From positions 66,747 through 130,746 of the forward strand of contig CAJNOI010000126.1 of the NCBI GenBank assembly GCA_905250115.1: DNA of 64,000 bases, written 5' to 3'. The stretch is from Adineta steineri. Taxonomy: Eukaryota > Rotifera > Eurotatoria > Adinetida > Adinetidae. The notes below the pieces were generated by a model. The model was not told where the DNA came from. It saw nothing but the letters and a program-made list of their open reading frames with translations, and did no database searches. This document shows, one piece after another, positions 1 through 11,757 of this stretch; the first letter of the stretch is position 1, and every line of letters begins with the position of its first letter. Position numbers and translations under genes: made by a program.

Positions 1-279
1 ATGAAATCAATCCCTTCCATCCATCCGACTGATTATAACATTTATTGACTTAAAACTTCTTTCGATTTTACTAAGATAGACTATCAAACAATCATTCATC
101 ATTTTAGTCAAGTAAAAATTATGTAAAATATAGAAAATGAGAAGCTGGGATTTATGCTACCAATTAAATATTTTATAGATGTCACTGATGACGTATGAGT
201 CATCTATTCAAAACAATTATTTATTCTGTAATCTTATTCAAAGCTAAATACAGAAGCTAAATCAAAAAATACAAAGAAG

Positions 280-710
280 ATGCCGCCAAAGAAAGATAAG
301 CAAAGTTCTCCGGAATCACTAAATAATGTAATACAGCCGGATTCTGATCCCCTACATTCAAATACATCTACACCAATAAATCCTGTCGGTCCAAGTGAAA
401 ATAAGGTAAATATCTTGTTCAATGACAAGAATGTTTTTCATTTACAAATAAGCTAACGTTCATTTAGGATAGTAGAACGGACCTACTTGAAAAATCACAT
501 GATCCTGAATATACAAGTGAAAAAGGTGGAGAAAATCAAGAAGCAAAACATACATCTGGTGAAAAACGTATGTCAATTCAACTATTAGGTCTATCAGAAC
601 CTACAGAAAATCCACATAAACCTGAACCACTATTACTTGTGTCTGGAGAAGATTCAAAACCTGGAAAAAAAGAAGAAGCAGAAGATGGATCCCGTCAAGA
701 TATAGGACCA
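280..710 (+). CDS. N-terminal part of an unidentified hydrophilic protein, cut by an assembly gap
   Basis: Two exons are visible. The first (280-405) starts at an ATG reading MPPKKDKQSS. The second (468 onward) follows a 62-base GT-AG intron and stays open to the edge of the run of Ns at 711. The translated part, about 123 residues, is rich in Glu, Lys, Ser and Pro and shows no recognisable domain. The joined reading frame and the short intron, typical of this window, support a real gene, but its length, 3' end and function cannot be seen. Sequence after the gap (1144-1545) does not continue the frame convincingly, so the gene probably ends inside the gap. I do not recognise the product. Confidence 0.55.
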
Positions 711-1143
711 NNNNNNNNNNNNNNNNNNNNNNNNNNNNNNNNNNNNNNNNNNNNNNNNNNNNNNNNNNNNNNNNNNNNNNNNNNNNNNNNNNNNNNNNNN
801 NNNNNNNNNNNNNNNNNNNNNNNNNNNNNNNNNNNNNNNNNNNNNNNNNNNNNNNNNNNNNNNNNNNNNNNNNNNNNNNNNNNNNNNNNNNNNNNNNNNN
901 NNNNNNNNNNNNNNNNNNNNNNNNNNNNNNNNNNNNNNNNNNNNNNNNNNNNNNNNNNNNNNNNNNNNNNNNNNNNNNNNNNNNNNNNNNNNNNNNNNNN
1001 NNNNNNNNNNNNNNNNNNNNNNNNNNNNNNNNNNNNNNNNNNNNNNNNNNNNNNNNNNNNNNNNNNNNNNNNNNNNNNNNNNNNNNNNNNNNNNNNNNNN
1101 NNNNNNNNNNNNNNNNNNNNNNNNNNNNNNNNNNNNNNNNNNN
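711..1143. other. Assembly gap (433 Ns)
   Basis: A run of 433 unknown bases. It removes the 3' part of the gene beginning at 280. The true length of the missing sequence is not known. Confidence 0.99.
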
Positions 1144-1545
1144 ATAAAATAAAATCAAATAAAAACATACATTTTAACCTTATTTGATTTGGTGTTGTAA
1201 GACAAGCGACGACGATAAGTTAATCGTTGGACCATTTTTCTAGATAGATTTTGTTTTTAAATGATCTTAAAAATAAATAAATATTTTTAGTATTCTTGTT
1301 TTTTTTCCATAGAAAGAACTTGCGACAAGTTTAATGAAAAGAATAAATAAACAGATAGATTCAATATATATTTTCATTGGTTAAGAATTAATAACGAATG
1401 AAAATAAGATGCGAATCATCGAACCTCGCTCAAAGTGCATTTGTATGTTAGTAGATCTTTATAAAGGATGTTACTTAGTAATCAGTATTCATGAATGGTA
1501 TTCATTATATTGAATGATATTATAGATTTGTTCTCTCTGTTTTTA
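1144..1545. other. Noncoding stretch upstream of TPGS1
   Basis: AT-rich sequence between the assembly gap and the TPGS1 start. I see no supported exon, RNA gene or repeat. It probably holds the 3' end or flank of the preceding gene and the 5' leader of TPGS1. Confidence 0.5.
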
Positions 1546-2850
1546 ATGGCTACACGTTTTCAAGGAAAAACTGTACCTAGTGGTCGATTAACTCCATCAA
1601 ATTCAGCATCATCATCAACAATAACAAATTCAACTATATCATTATCATCTCCAACGATAATTGTTAGTGGGAATGGAGAAACTGATCAGATATATCTTGG
1701 TAAAATAGAATCATTTATTGTATTAGTAATGAAAATTCTATTTATTTAGAACGTATAAAAGCACGAGAAATTATTTCTGAAGCATTATTACAAGTAACTC
1801 GGAGTAAACCCGAGAATCCAATTGATTTTCTTTATAGTTAGTAAGTTATATGACAAAAATAGGGTTTCTTATTTTCATTAAATTGATCAATTTTAGTTTT
1901 GAAAGTCAATGCCAAACGGATCCGTATGAAAAAACATTAACTCGTTTACGTCTTGCTGATCCTAAACATCCATCTTTTAATTCTCTGATTGTTGAATTGT
2001 ATTCAAATTTTAATACATGTATGTTAAAATATAAATTTCGATTTAATTCAATGATCTATTTTAGTAAATGATAATGGTCTATTGCTCAAAGGTGATATAT
2101 ACAATAAATTATTAGAAAATCTTTGCAATAAGTAAGAAGATTCAGATTTTTTCTTGCTATTTGTATTTGAAATATTTCTATTCGATAGTCAAATGTGGTC
2201 AGGATCTAAAGATCATCGAACAACATTACTATCACGTGTTAGCCTTCGTCCGAATGATGCGATTAGTTTTAATGTATTTAAATATGGTATTCAAGCTGTT
2301 CTTCTAGCAAAAGGTTAGTACAAAGAACAGTTTTTCTGAATATGATATAAACAAAAAAACACGTCTATGTAATAATTTAGAATTTGATAAAATGGTTCGA
2401 TCATTATACAATTCCTTGGCTAATCATACTGGTACAAGTTCGGAAATAGATCGATCTTTATGTGAAATTCTTCTACAAATGCTTACTGATTCGCTGGAAA
2501 TAATTATCAAACCACACGTTGATGCTCTCAGGTGATTTAATCATGGAATAAAAATTGATCTTTATGGAAAAACAGAAAGTCTTTCAAAATCAATCAGAAT
2601 ACCTTTTCAGTTTTGTTTTTTAATACTCTGATAGATTTTCGATATGTATAATTCAAGTTGATCAGAAAGTCTTATTTTTATTTTTAGTCTTCATGAATCT
2701 ATTATCAAATTAAGTTCACATCAAGTTAAACAATCGCTAGAAGAACATTGGTCACAATCAAAATTAATATCTAAAAATCGAATAACATTAGAAGAATTTC
2801 AAAATCTAGCTATGCCTATTTATTTAAAAACTATTAAAAAAATTCCTTAA
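1546..2850 (+). CDS. TPGS1: Tubulin polyglutamylase complex subunit 1 (TPGS1)
   Basis: Seven exons (1546-1699, 1750-1840, 1897-2018, 2065-2131, 2189-2313, 2381-2531, 2688-2850) join in frame through short GT-AG introns. TPGS1 is the targeting subunit of the TTLL1 polyglutamylase complex, which adds glutamate side chains to axonemal and neuronal tubulin. After a Ser/Thr-rich leader of about 50 residues, the protein follows the animal TPGS1 pattern: ERIKAREIISEALLQV, then PENPIDFLYSYFES (human PEEPIAFLAHYFEN), LRLADPKHPSFNSL, and a C-terminal ITLEEFQNLAMPIYLK (human MTREEFLERAAALFIAK). It is a little over 300 residues, close to the human protein. ATG 1546 is chosen because it opens directly into the joined frame; an upstream in-frame GTG at 1495 is unlikely in an animal. 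The stop lies only 39 bases before CFAP74. Confidence 0.88.
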
Positions 2851-2889
2851 AAATAATATTTTTGTTTATAATTTCTTATATTGTTGTAG

Positions 2890-5800
2890 ATGACTTCATT
2901 ATCATATAGAAATGATCGATCAATCGATGAAGATGATGAATACGAATATGCAGGAGATGATATAGATAATGCTCGAGTTGAAATGTATGATGATGAAGAA
3001 GATGATAGTAATGATGATGAACAAATAGTTCAAAAAAATAATAATGCGAGTCGAAATAAAAGTCATACAACATTTAATGATGAAACAAATTTAATTGATT
3101 ATGTTATTGAAGAAGAAAAAGAAATTGGTGGTAATAAAGGTGAAGATAGTTATTATACAAGTCGTTCAACAACGTATTCAAGGTATAAAATATTTCATTT
3201 GAAGAATTTTTGAACATTTTTCTTTGATAGTTTGATAAGTAATGATGACGATGAAGAAGATAGTGTTGATAAAGATGATGATGAACAATCAAAAACAAAT
3301 GAAAACGGAAAAAATAAAAAACTAAAAATTACAGCAAAAGAAGAAGGTGAAATGATTCGAGCACGAGCTTTTCTTAATCGACTTGATAATAAAGTTCGAG
3401 AAAAAGATGATGCAGTCAAACAAATCAGGTATATTTTCCCATGATTATATAGTTTATAGAATTCCATTTATTTAGAGAATCAATGTATTTAACAAAAGAG
3501 AAAATAGCAACTATGGAAAAAAACAAAAGACAATTAGAAAAAGATATCGATAAAGCACAAGATCAAGATAATGTGTAAGCAAATAATAAATATTTTCTTC
3601 TCGTAAATAATTAAGTTCTTTTTTTTTCGTTTAGTACCATCGTTAATCGACTTTGTAGTGAATTACATCGTGTCGAACGTGAAATTATTCTTGACCATGA
3701 TGTTATCACTGATTTAAAAAGCAAACTTGATGTTGCTGAGTATGTCTTTAACTAAAATCTTTAGATTATTTAAATTCTTTTTTACTTATTAGAATGATTC
3801 GTACGAAAGCAATTGTAGAGCGTGTACGTTACAATGCTGAAGAGAGTGTACTGAAAGAAAAAGAATCCTATTTAATTGAACAAAAACGTATTCTTGCACA
3901 AATGCGTCAACGTCAAGAAGATTGGAAAGTTAATCAAATGAAACGAGTACATGTATCTACATTAAAGTATTTGGAATAGCTTTCATTTTCTATTACAAAA
4001 TACATTTCTGTCTATTTATCTAGTACACAAAAACAAGCAATTGAACAACAAGCAGTTGCTCAACGAAATGCCATTGATGAAGCTCGTCGAAGTAAAAAAG
4101 TTGCACATAAATATTTACAACAAACATTTGAAAAGTAATTACTTTTTGGTCAAATTAAGTCTTCTCCAAATTCGAAGTTTTCGCAAAAAACTCTATCTGA
4201 AACCTATTATCATCTGTTTTTGATTGCTCTAATAGATACTCTGGACTGTGCTGAATCGACTGGTGATGCTCAAGAAAAAAAAGCACACAGTTACAAGCTA
4301 TAATTTGTCCGGTGACGGATCTAGGATTTCGGAAGGGGGGATGATCATCCCTATCGGCCCCCCTAAATCCGCCACTGAATTTATCGAAAAACTTGAAACT
4401 CACTTAACTTGACCTTATTTTTTTAAGAGATCGTGTTTTTTTTATTAATAATTTTAATTATTTTAGGATTCGTACTGAAAAACGTAATGAAGAAGAAGCA
4501 AGTCGAGAAGAAACTGAAAGAAAAATAAAAAGTTTACTTAATTTACGTAATGCTATTGAACGAAATAAAGATGCAATATCAATAAAATTAGCACAAAAAC
4601 GATCACAAGATCGTGATTTACGTGATAATAAAAAACGTGAACAAGAAACTATTGAAAGTGAAGGACAAAATGGCGTATTTTATATGTTACGTAAACAAAA
4701 AAATGAAAAATTAGAACAAATGCAAAAAACTTTTTCTGAACAACAAGAATTAAATCGTTTAGTTATTGTTGATAAAATTCTTAAAGAAGAAAATGAAAAA
4801 GAAAGAAAACGAAGATTATATCCGGAATTTTATAAAAAGAGTAGATCATCGAATATTTCAACTGTACCAATAAAACAAAAAGATAAATCACAATCTAATC
4901 AGTATGTATATAATAATCAAAGAAATTTCTTTGAATTTTCTTTTCTTATATTTTATGACTCCAAATGAAACAGTCGTAAGTGAAGATTTCCCAGTTCAGC
5001 TTGTTCCAAAATCAGAATTAGATATGGATCCAATTGATTATGCATCATCAATGACATCTGCGTATCAACATGATGAATTCGATGATGGTAATTTTATATA
5101 ACTTTTAAATGAACGAAGACTGAAAATTTAAAATTTTTAGATATGGATGTTGATTTAGCTCAACCTGAATTTAATGGTTTATGGGATAAACAACCGGTTA
5201 AACAAGAGATCGATCCACTTTTTAATCGATCTAAACATTGGAAAACAAAAATGGATAAAGTAATATTTTTCTTATTATCCAGATGAAAAAACAATCTTTT
5301 CTTTTTTATTAAGGATATTTTACAACGAACATTAACAAAATTAAAAGAAAATATTGTTCGTGAACAAGTAGTTGGTGCGAAACGTTTTGAAGGGACTGTA
5401 CCATTTAAAAGTGATCCATCAGAAATTTATTTTAAAGTTTGTTCTATTAAAAATAAAAATCAATTCTATCTGTTTTCTTTTTCTATAGGATTTTGATGTT
5501 GGTAAAGTTTATCGAACACGTGTTACATTAACAAATGTAACATTAACAATAAATACATTAAAATTAGTTGATTTATCTGAATCATTAAAAGATTTCATAA
5601 TACTCAAGTAATTATTTCTATTAGTTTTTTTTTGTAATAAATAAACCTATTGTATTAATAATAGATTTGAACCACCAGGAATGATTTCCGCTGGTATGTC
5701 TTGTTATCTCTATGTTACGTTCGAACCAAAAGTATTTATAAAAATTTTTATTTTTCGATAATTTTCTTATATATATAGATTAATGAAAATCTTCGTGGTG

Positions 5801-8800
5801 AAATCAAATTTCTTGCTCAAACAGGCCCATTTACTGTTCCAATTCGTTGTGAAATAAAAAAAGTTGAAGTAAATAGAAATTTTCGATCTTAGATTTATAT
5901 ATATCAATATGTTTCTCTTTAGTTATCTTTAGATAAAACAGCTGTAAATGTTGGAACAACTGTTGTTGATGAACGTCTTCATCAAAGTATTACACTTCGT
6001 AATAATGGTGGATTAGGTACAAATTATCGTTTGGTTAAAACAAGTTTATTACGTACTGAACAAGCCAATAATCAGAAAGAAGAGAATAAAACAAACGATA
6101 CATCAGGTTTGCTAGAAACGAAATTTTATAATCAAACAATAAAAATCATTTTAGATGTAGCAGATTTAGTTCAAAAAGAATATATTGAAGTTTTTACAAT
6201 AAAAGCTGATGAAAATGGTTTTCTTGCACCACATGCATCTATTTCATTTCCAATTGAATTTAGTGCTCCTATAGCTGGTACTTTTCATGAAGAATATACA
6301 CTTATATTTGATCAAAATCAATCTGAAGTAAATTATACATCTTTTGTTTTTGTTTTTTAATTTTTTTCTCTAGTTAAAATTCACTATTAATGCTCAATCA
6401 ATTGATGTACCTGTTTGGATTGAAAACCCTTCGACTGATTTTAAAATTTGTATGTTTGATCGTTTATATCAAGATGCACTTGTTCTTCGTAATCGAAGTT
6501 CAGCTGCTCTTCGTGTATCAGTTGATATCCAACCACGTGCATTACAAAATCATATTGAAATTCTACCACGTACAGCTTATATACAAGCAAAATCAAGTTT
6601 TAGTTTACAAATTAAATTAATTGCTCGTCCATCAATTGTTGATGATAATTTACCAACTGAAATTTTCGATCCACAATATAATACATTAATTATTCCACTT
6701 GAAATTAAAGTTGGAGATCAAATTCGAACAGTTCCATTTAGTATAAGTGCAGTATTAACAACAAGTGATCTACAATTTGATATTGAACAGATTGATTTCG
6801 GATGTTGTACAACAAGTGAAAGTGTAGTCGCAAAAATCAATTTAAAAAATAATTCACTTCTAGCACAACCATTTGGATTTGTTAATTTACCCGATGTAAG
6901 TTTCTTTTTCAGTATCAAATATCGACTAACAGAACTAATAATTTTTGTTTTTCTATAGTATATTCAAGTACAACCGAATGATGGTTTTGGAACATTATTA
7001 CCTGAAGAAACAATTCCTTTGCATGTTTTGTTTAGTCCATCAGCAACAAAAGAATATCGATGTACATTAACATGTAAATCACTTGTTAATCGGTATGATA
7101 ATATTTATTCATTCTTATTTATAATTAAAAACATTTTCTAGTGAATTTACAATTGATTGTCAAGGTGTTGGTGTTTTACCACCACTTTCTCTATCATCAA
7201 CTGTTATCCATTTTCCAGCTACACCTATTAATGATCAATCAATTGCTACCTTTTATGTTGATAATCGTCATATGGATAAAAATCATTTTAAACATCCAGT
7301 ACCACGTATAGGAAATGGTAAATTAATCTATAGAAATTTTCAATATTTGAAACGAATTGTTCGATCTTTTTATTAGGTGAATTTGCTACTGTTGGTGCAA
7401 CATCATTTCAGTTTGATGTACCGGAAAATTCGCCGATTAGTATTTCACCTCTTGTTGGCACTGTTGAACCTGGAACAGTCTGTATTTTATTTTAAAATTT
7501 ATTTATAAAATTATTTTTTTATAAAAAAATTCTAGAGACAAAAAATAACAGTACGTTTAGCACCGAAAGTCGATATAAATGAAGTTCGAAGTGAATCAAT
7601 TCGACTAAAAGAAATCGATTTACGACGACAAATGGAGAACAAAGACTCACCAGATAAATCTGACGTATAAAGTTTTCAGTCTACATTTTATTTTCAAATA
7701 AATAAATAATTTTAGTCAAAACATAAATCTCCAGGACCAACAAGTTCAACAGCTCGAAGACGTGGTACTATTGTAAGCTTACGTAGTGACAGTAATCTTT
7801 CTCCTGCTCCTGAAAAGTTAGTAACATTTATTTATTTATTTTTCTGACTAAACAAATTAAATTTCCTAGTTCAAATGATTGGTTCATATCTCAATTATCT
7901 GTAATGAAATCATTTCCATCGTCAATATGTTCTTTTCTTATTCCATGTTATATTGCATCGGGTGAATGTCCACGACCAGGCTTATTAAATTATGAGTAAG
8001 ACAATATTTGAAATTAGCTTTTTATATCCATCGAATTTATTATCATATAAATAGTGTTGCAAATACATTATTTCTTCAAGTTCATTGTCCAATTGTAAGA
8101 CCAGAATTAATTGTTATATCTGATTATGGACAAACAACAATTGATTTTGGTTCAGCATCAATTGGACAAGAATTATCACGTACAGTTCTTATACAAAATA
8201 TAACGAATAAAACAATTCCAGTAAATTAAATTAAAATATTTGATTTATATTAATTCAATTTTATAGGTACACAGTACTTTATTGAATATTGATGGACCTT
8301 TTCGATTGTTAAATGCTTTACGAAGTATAGAAGCAGGTGGTACAGCACCAATTAAATTAACTTTTACACCAAATGCAACAATAGAGGTTTAGTTTATATA
8401 TATTATTTTTCAATTATGTATGATTGTTTGTCTCTTATTATAACAGTTTTTGGAAACACTTGAATTGAGTAGTGATAGTTCGAAATTAACATTATGTTTG
8501 AAAGGTACATTTTCTATTATATATATTTTATTATTTATCAATTTATATATTTAATCAGGTTCTGGTCTAAAACCTAATGTTCAATTATCATTTGATATGA
8601 ATAATCCATTTTCAATGGGATGTGTTTTAGCTAAAGATTACATTGAAAAAACCTTTCAGGTAAGATTAAAAATATCAAAAAAAGAATATGTCTATTTTTA
8701 TCCTAAAATACATTTAGCGAAAATATTTTTTTGCCATTATCGTTATCTTCCTATTCATTTGATTGTAGGTCACAAGTCTTTTTCTTTATTTTATCATAGT

Positions 8801-11757
8801 ACTTATCTAGCTTACAATTTACCACTTGAAAAATTTCTTCTCTTAAAGAAAAAATTCTTTTTATAAGTTCCCAATTTTTATTCAAAAGTTTGTCTCAACG
8901 ATAAGTACATAAAAACACGATGAAAAATGAATTTTATTGCGCATGTACAAATAATAATGCATATATTACTTGTGCACTGTTTCGTACTGAATTTATATGT
9001 CATTAACTTCAGTATGCAAGCTAGGTAAAAAGAACAATAAATCGATATTTATTGTTTATTCGTTACGTGGACTGTAAGACACTTGTCTATTATATACTAT
9101 AAATAGCTCTCTCTATCTATTTTTTTCATCGTTTCGTAATATTACCTTTTTCTTGTAATTTTTTTGTTGACTAACAGATACATATCTATCGTTTTTGCCA
9201 ACAATATATATCCTTTTCTTTTTCATATATCAACAGTATATATCAGTTAGATTAAAATATTATGATGATTATTACTCTTACTATATTAGCTTCTGTTGTA
9301 TCCATATATTTATCTGCCTGTCGATATTTTCGTTTTCATCATCTTAAATATATCTTACATAAATACAATAATGTGCGTCTTGATTATCAAAAAGCACTTG
9401 AAATTAGTCGAATTCAAGTTCTCTATGATTTTCCTTATACAACAGAGTTATCTGTTTCATTTGCTCTATTTAAAACATATGGTATTCCAAGTATTTCACG
9501 ATTACTTGCGAAAACTAATCAATTAGCACATATAGAAACTGCTGGTCGTCGAGCTGAAGATACTAGCATACTTCTTGCTGAATGTTTTTTAAATGATCTT
9601 GATTCGTCTCGAGCTCAAATGGCCATGGCTCGTATTAATTACTTACATAGTTTATATAAAAATAGTATCAGTAATGATGATATGCTTTATACATTAAGTT
9701 TATTTATACTTGAACCTATTCAATGGGCTAAGAAATATGAATGGAGATCTTTAGTACCAATTGAACAAGAAGCTCGATTTATCTATTGGAAAGAAATGGG
9801 TGAAAGAATGGGAATTAAAAATATACCATTAACATTGAATGATATAAACAAATGGTCGATTGATTATGAAGTCAAATATATGATTTATTCGAAAGATAAT
9901 CAAATATGTGGAGAAGCTACATTAGCATTATTCTTATCATTCTATCCTGATTGTATGCAAAAATTTGCTCGTAAAGTTTTGATATCTTTAATTGATGAAC
10001 GACTTCGTCTATCAATGGGTTTTGAAGAAGTTCCTCATTGGATAAAACAAGTGACAACTAGATTATTACGTATTCGAGCTTTTCTTCTTCGTCATTGTAT
10101 ACTTCCACGTTTTTATCCGACTACAAGAGGTCAAGTTACTCCTTCTTGCCCAATGACTAAAGATGGAAGATATCAACGAACAGGTTATATATTTGAACCA
10201 TGGTATATGAAAGAAACATGGTTCAATACAATGTTACCATTTATTAGAAAACAACCAAGTTCGAAATATAAGAGTCACGGATTCAAAACAGAAGAACTTG
10301 GACCAGAAAAATTTTCTGGTCTAGGTATTAAAACAATGGAAATAGACATTGAAAATATGAAAAAAAGAGCTATGATTCAAGATGAATCATAATTCATTTC
10401 TATAAATATTTAATGTAAATAGATGATCGAAATATTCATATAAAACAGAAAATAAAATTCTATAATTATTCTTTGAATAGAATTAATTGTTAATTTCCAT
10501 ATTTTTTAATAGATTATCAATCATTCAGACACACAAGTATCATTTCGAATTGATTTAGCAAGTCAACATGTAAATAATCGAATAGAACAAGAAAATAAAA
10601 ATGCATGGGGTTCTACATTTGACTTAAATAAACATATGATAGGTAAAATATATGAATAATCTTCTACTTATGTATATAAATTATATCTTTAGGTCCACAA
10701 AATTTAAGTGGTAAATCTGTATTTGATATTTCTCCACTCAATGGTATTATACTACCTGGTAGTAAAAAACAATTAACAGTAATATTTAGTCCTGATCATG
10801 ATTCGGATTTCTTTTCCGATCTTGTTCATATTACAATTTCTGAACAGGTTTGATTATACGAAGAAAAGAAAATTTTGAATAATTAAATATTCGTTCTAGC
10901 CTGTCAAACTTGAATTTCGTTTACGAGGTAGTGGACGTCAAAATACAATGTATATACGACCATTAGATAATGCTAATGTTATACAAAAAAGTCTTCTACC
11001 AAACATTAGTGATGCAGTCACTATGCAAATGCAGACAATAGGTTTGTTTTTTCGAAGAAATATTTCTATTTATTTATATATTAATGTTAGATCCAAATGA
11101 AAAAGGATTGCCAAATAATATTGTTGTTATACTATGTGCACAAATGGTCAATGGAAAATATGTACCTGCACAACGTGAATTGATGATTGGTTGTGCAGGA
11201 ATAACAACTGGATCTAAAAGAGTATTTATAAAATATATTTATTTCATACAAATAAATAATTTTTATTATAGAATGGTGAATATACATTTGATAATTTGAA
11301 AGATATTAATACGGAAGGTTTTAATATTGATAATCCAAAAGTAAAAAATGATTAATTTATTTAGATATACATTAAAAATGATATTTGTTTTTTTAGAGTT
11401 CTGTTGAAATGGGTACAGAGAGAGCAGTAAAAATCACTTGGACACCACCATCGAGTTTTGATGTATGTGTTCGTACTATTTTATATGATGGAAAAACTTT
11501 TATTTTTTCTATAGATTAATGAAGCTTGTCGAGCAACAATAACTGTAACAACAAAAGGTGATATTTCACGTACATGGCGTGTTATTCTAGTTGGATATGT
11601 TGATTCAACCTCATCAGCTGATAAACGATCTTCACGAGTTACAAAAAATCGTCAAACACTTGCAGCTAGTACACGTTCACATGCTTCAACAGTTGGTACT
11701 AGTCAACGGTTGCCTATACAACAAGAAAATACTACTAACAATAATAATACAACATAA
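2890..11757 (+). CDS. CFAP74: Cilia- and flagella-associated protein 74 (CFAP74), interrupted by a nested gene
   Basis: More than 20 exons joined by mostly 45-65 bp introns encode roughly 1,700 residues (human about 1,580). The order is an acidic N-terminus rich in Asp/Glu, a long coiled coil (for example KEKIATMEKNKRQLEKDI, about 3476-4900), then a series of ASH/MSP-like immunoglobulin-fold segments (FDVGKVYRTRVTLTNVT; LDKTAVNVGTTVVDERLHQ; TIDFGSASIGQELSRTVLIQ). This architecture matches CFAP74, a protein of the axonemal central apparatus. The ATG at 2890 follows a TTGTTGTAG acceptor-like sequence with no spacer, 39 bases after the TPGS1 stop, which suggests a trans-spliced downstream gene. 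Two introns are unusually long: one near 4135-4466 holding a 68-bp MITE, and 8660-10512 holding an oxygenase gene. Splicing across the latter restores EKTFQ-IINHSDTQVSF in phase. AATAAA is at 11800-11805. Confidence 0.85.
4310..4377. mobile_element. 68-bp hAT-like MITE in a CFAP74 intron
   Basis: The ends are imperfect inverted repeats, cggtgacggatctagg at the left and the reverse complement of cagtggcggatttagg at the right. The flanking 8-mers aatttgtc (4302-4309) and aatttatc (4378-4385) differ at one base, as expected for an aged 8-bp target-site duplication. The CAGTGGCGGATTTAG-type terminus and 8-bp duplication are typical of nonautonomous hAT elements. G and C runs make it stand out in the AT-rich intron. 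It is noncoding and far too short to move itself. Confidence 0.7.
9098..9107 (+). promoter_or_regulatory. TATA-box-like element of the nested oxygenase gene
   Basis: The sequence ctataaatag lies inside the CFAP74 intron about 155 bases before the oxygenase ATG at 9262 and is followed by a pyrimidine-rich ctctctctatct stretch. It is a good match to a metazoan TATA box and suggests that the nested gene has its own promoter rather than relying on CFAP74 transcription. The assignment rests on motif and position only. Confidence 0.45.
9262..10392 (+). CDS. mpaB/DUF2236-family membrane-bound oxygenase-like protein, nested in a CFAP74 intron
   Basis: An intronless frame of 376 residues. Residues 1-20 form a hydrophobic N-terminal segment, probably an ER membrane anchor. 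The body resembles fungal ER-bound oxygenase mpaB-type proteins: SFALFKTYGIPSISRLLAKT near 66-85, MARINYLHSLY near 122-132, ISNDDMLYTLSLF near 136-148 and EPIQWAKKYEWRSL soon after. The wider DUF2236 family includes heme-b enzymes that cleave isoprenoid chains, such as Lcp and MpaB. His129 in NYLHS is the likely axial heme ligand, and Arg97/Thr101 show the four-residue spacing of the Lcp Arg/Thr pair; these equivalences are inferred. It lies on the same strand as the host gene in an intron about 30 times longer than its neighbours, with a TATA-like box upstream and AATAAA downstream. The substrate is unknown. A fungal-type intronless gene in an animal suggests horizontal transfer. Confidence 0.8.
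   Translation: MMIITLTILASVVSIYLSACRYFRFHHLKYILHKYNNVRLDYQKALEISRIQVLYDFPYTTELSVSFALFKTYGIPSISRLLAKTNQLAHIETAGRRAEDTSILLAECFLNDLDSSRAQMAMARINYLHSLYKNSISNDDMLYTLSLFILEPIQWAKKYEWRSLVPIEQEARFIYWKEMGERMGIKNIPLTLNDINKWSIDYEVKYMIYSKDNQICGEATLALFLSFYPDCMQKFARKVLISLIDERLRLSMGFEEVPHWIKQVTTRLLRIRAFLLRHCILPRFYPTTRGQVTPSCPMTKDGRYQRTGYIFEPWYMKETWFNTMLPFIRKQPSSKYKSHGFKTEELGPEKFSGLGIKTMEIDIENMKKRAMIQDES
10451..10456 (+). terminator. Poly(A) signal of the nested oxygenase gene
   Basis: AATAAA lies 58 bases after the oxygenase stop codon and 56 bases before the next CFAP74 exon, so it is inside the host intron. It would allow independent 3' processing of the nested transcript but could also truncate CFAP74 pre-mRNA. 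Confidence 0.5.

Noticed and set aside
2876-3298. Minus-strand His/Tyr-rich frames opposite the CFAP74 start
   Set aside because: They are the reverse complement of the Asp/Glu-rich N-terminus of CFAP74 (gat/gaa codons) and have no gene structure of their own.
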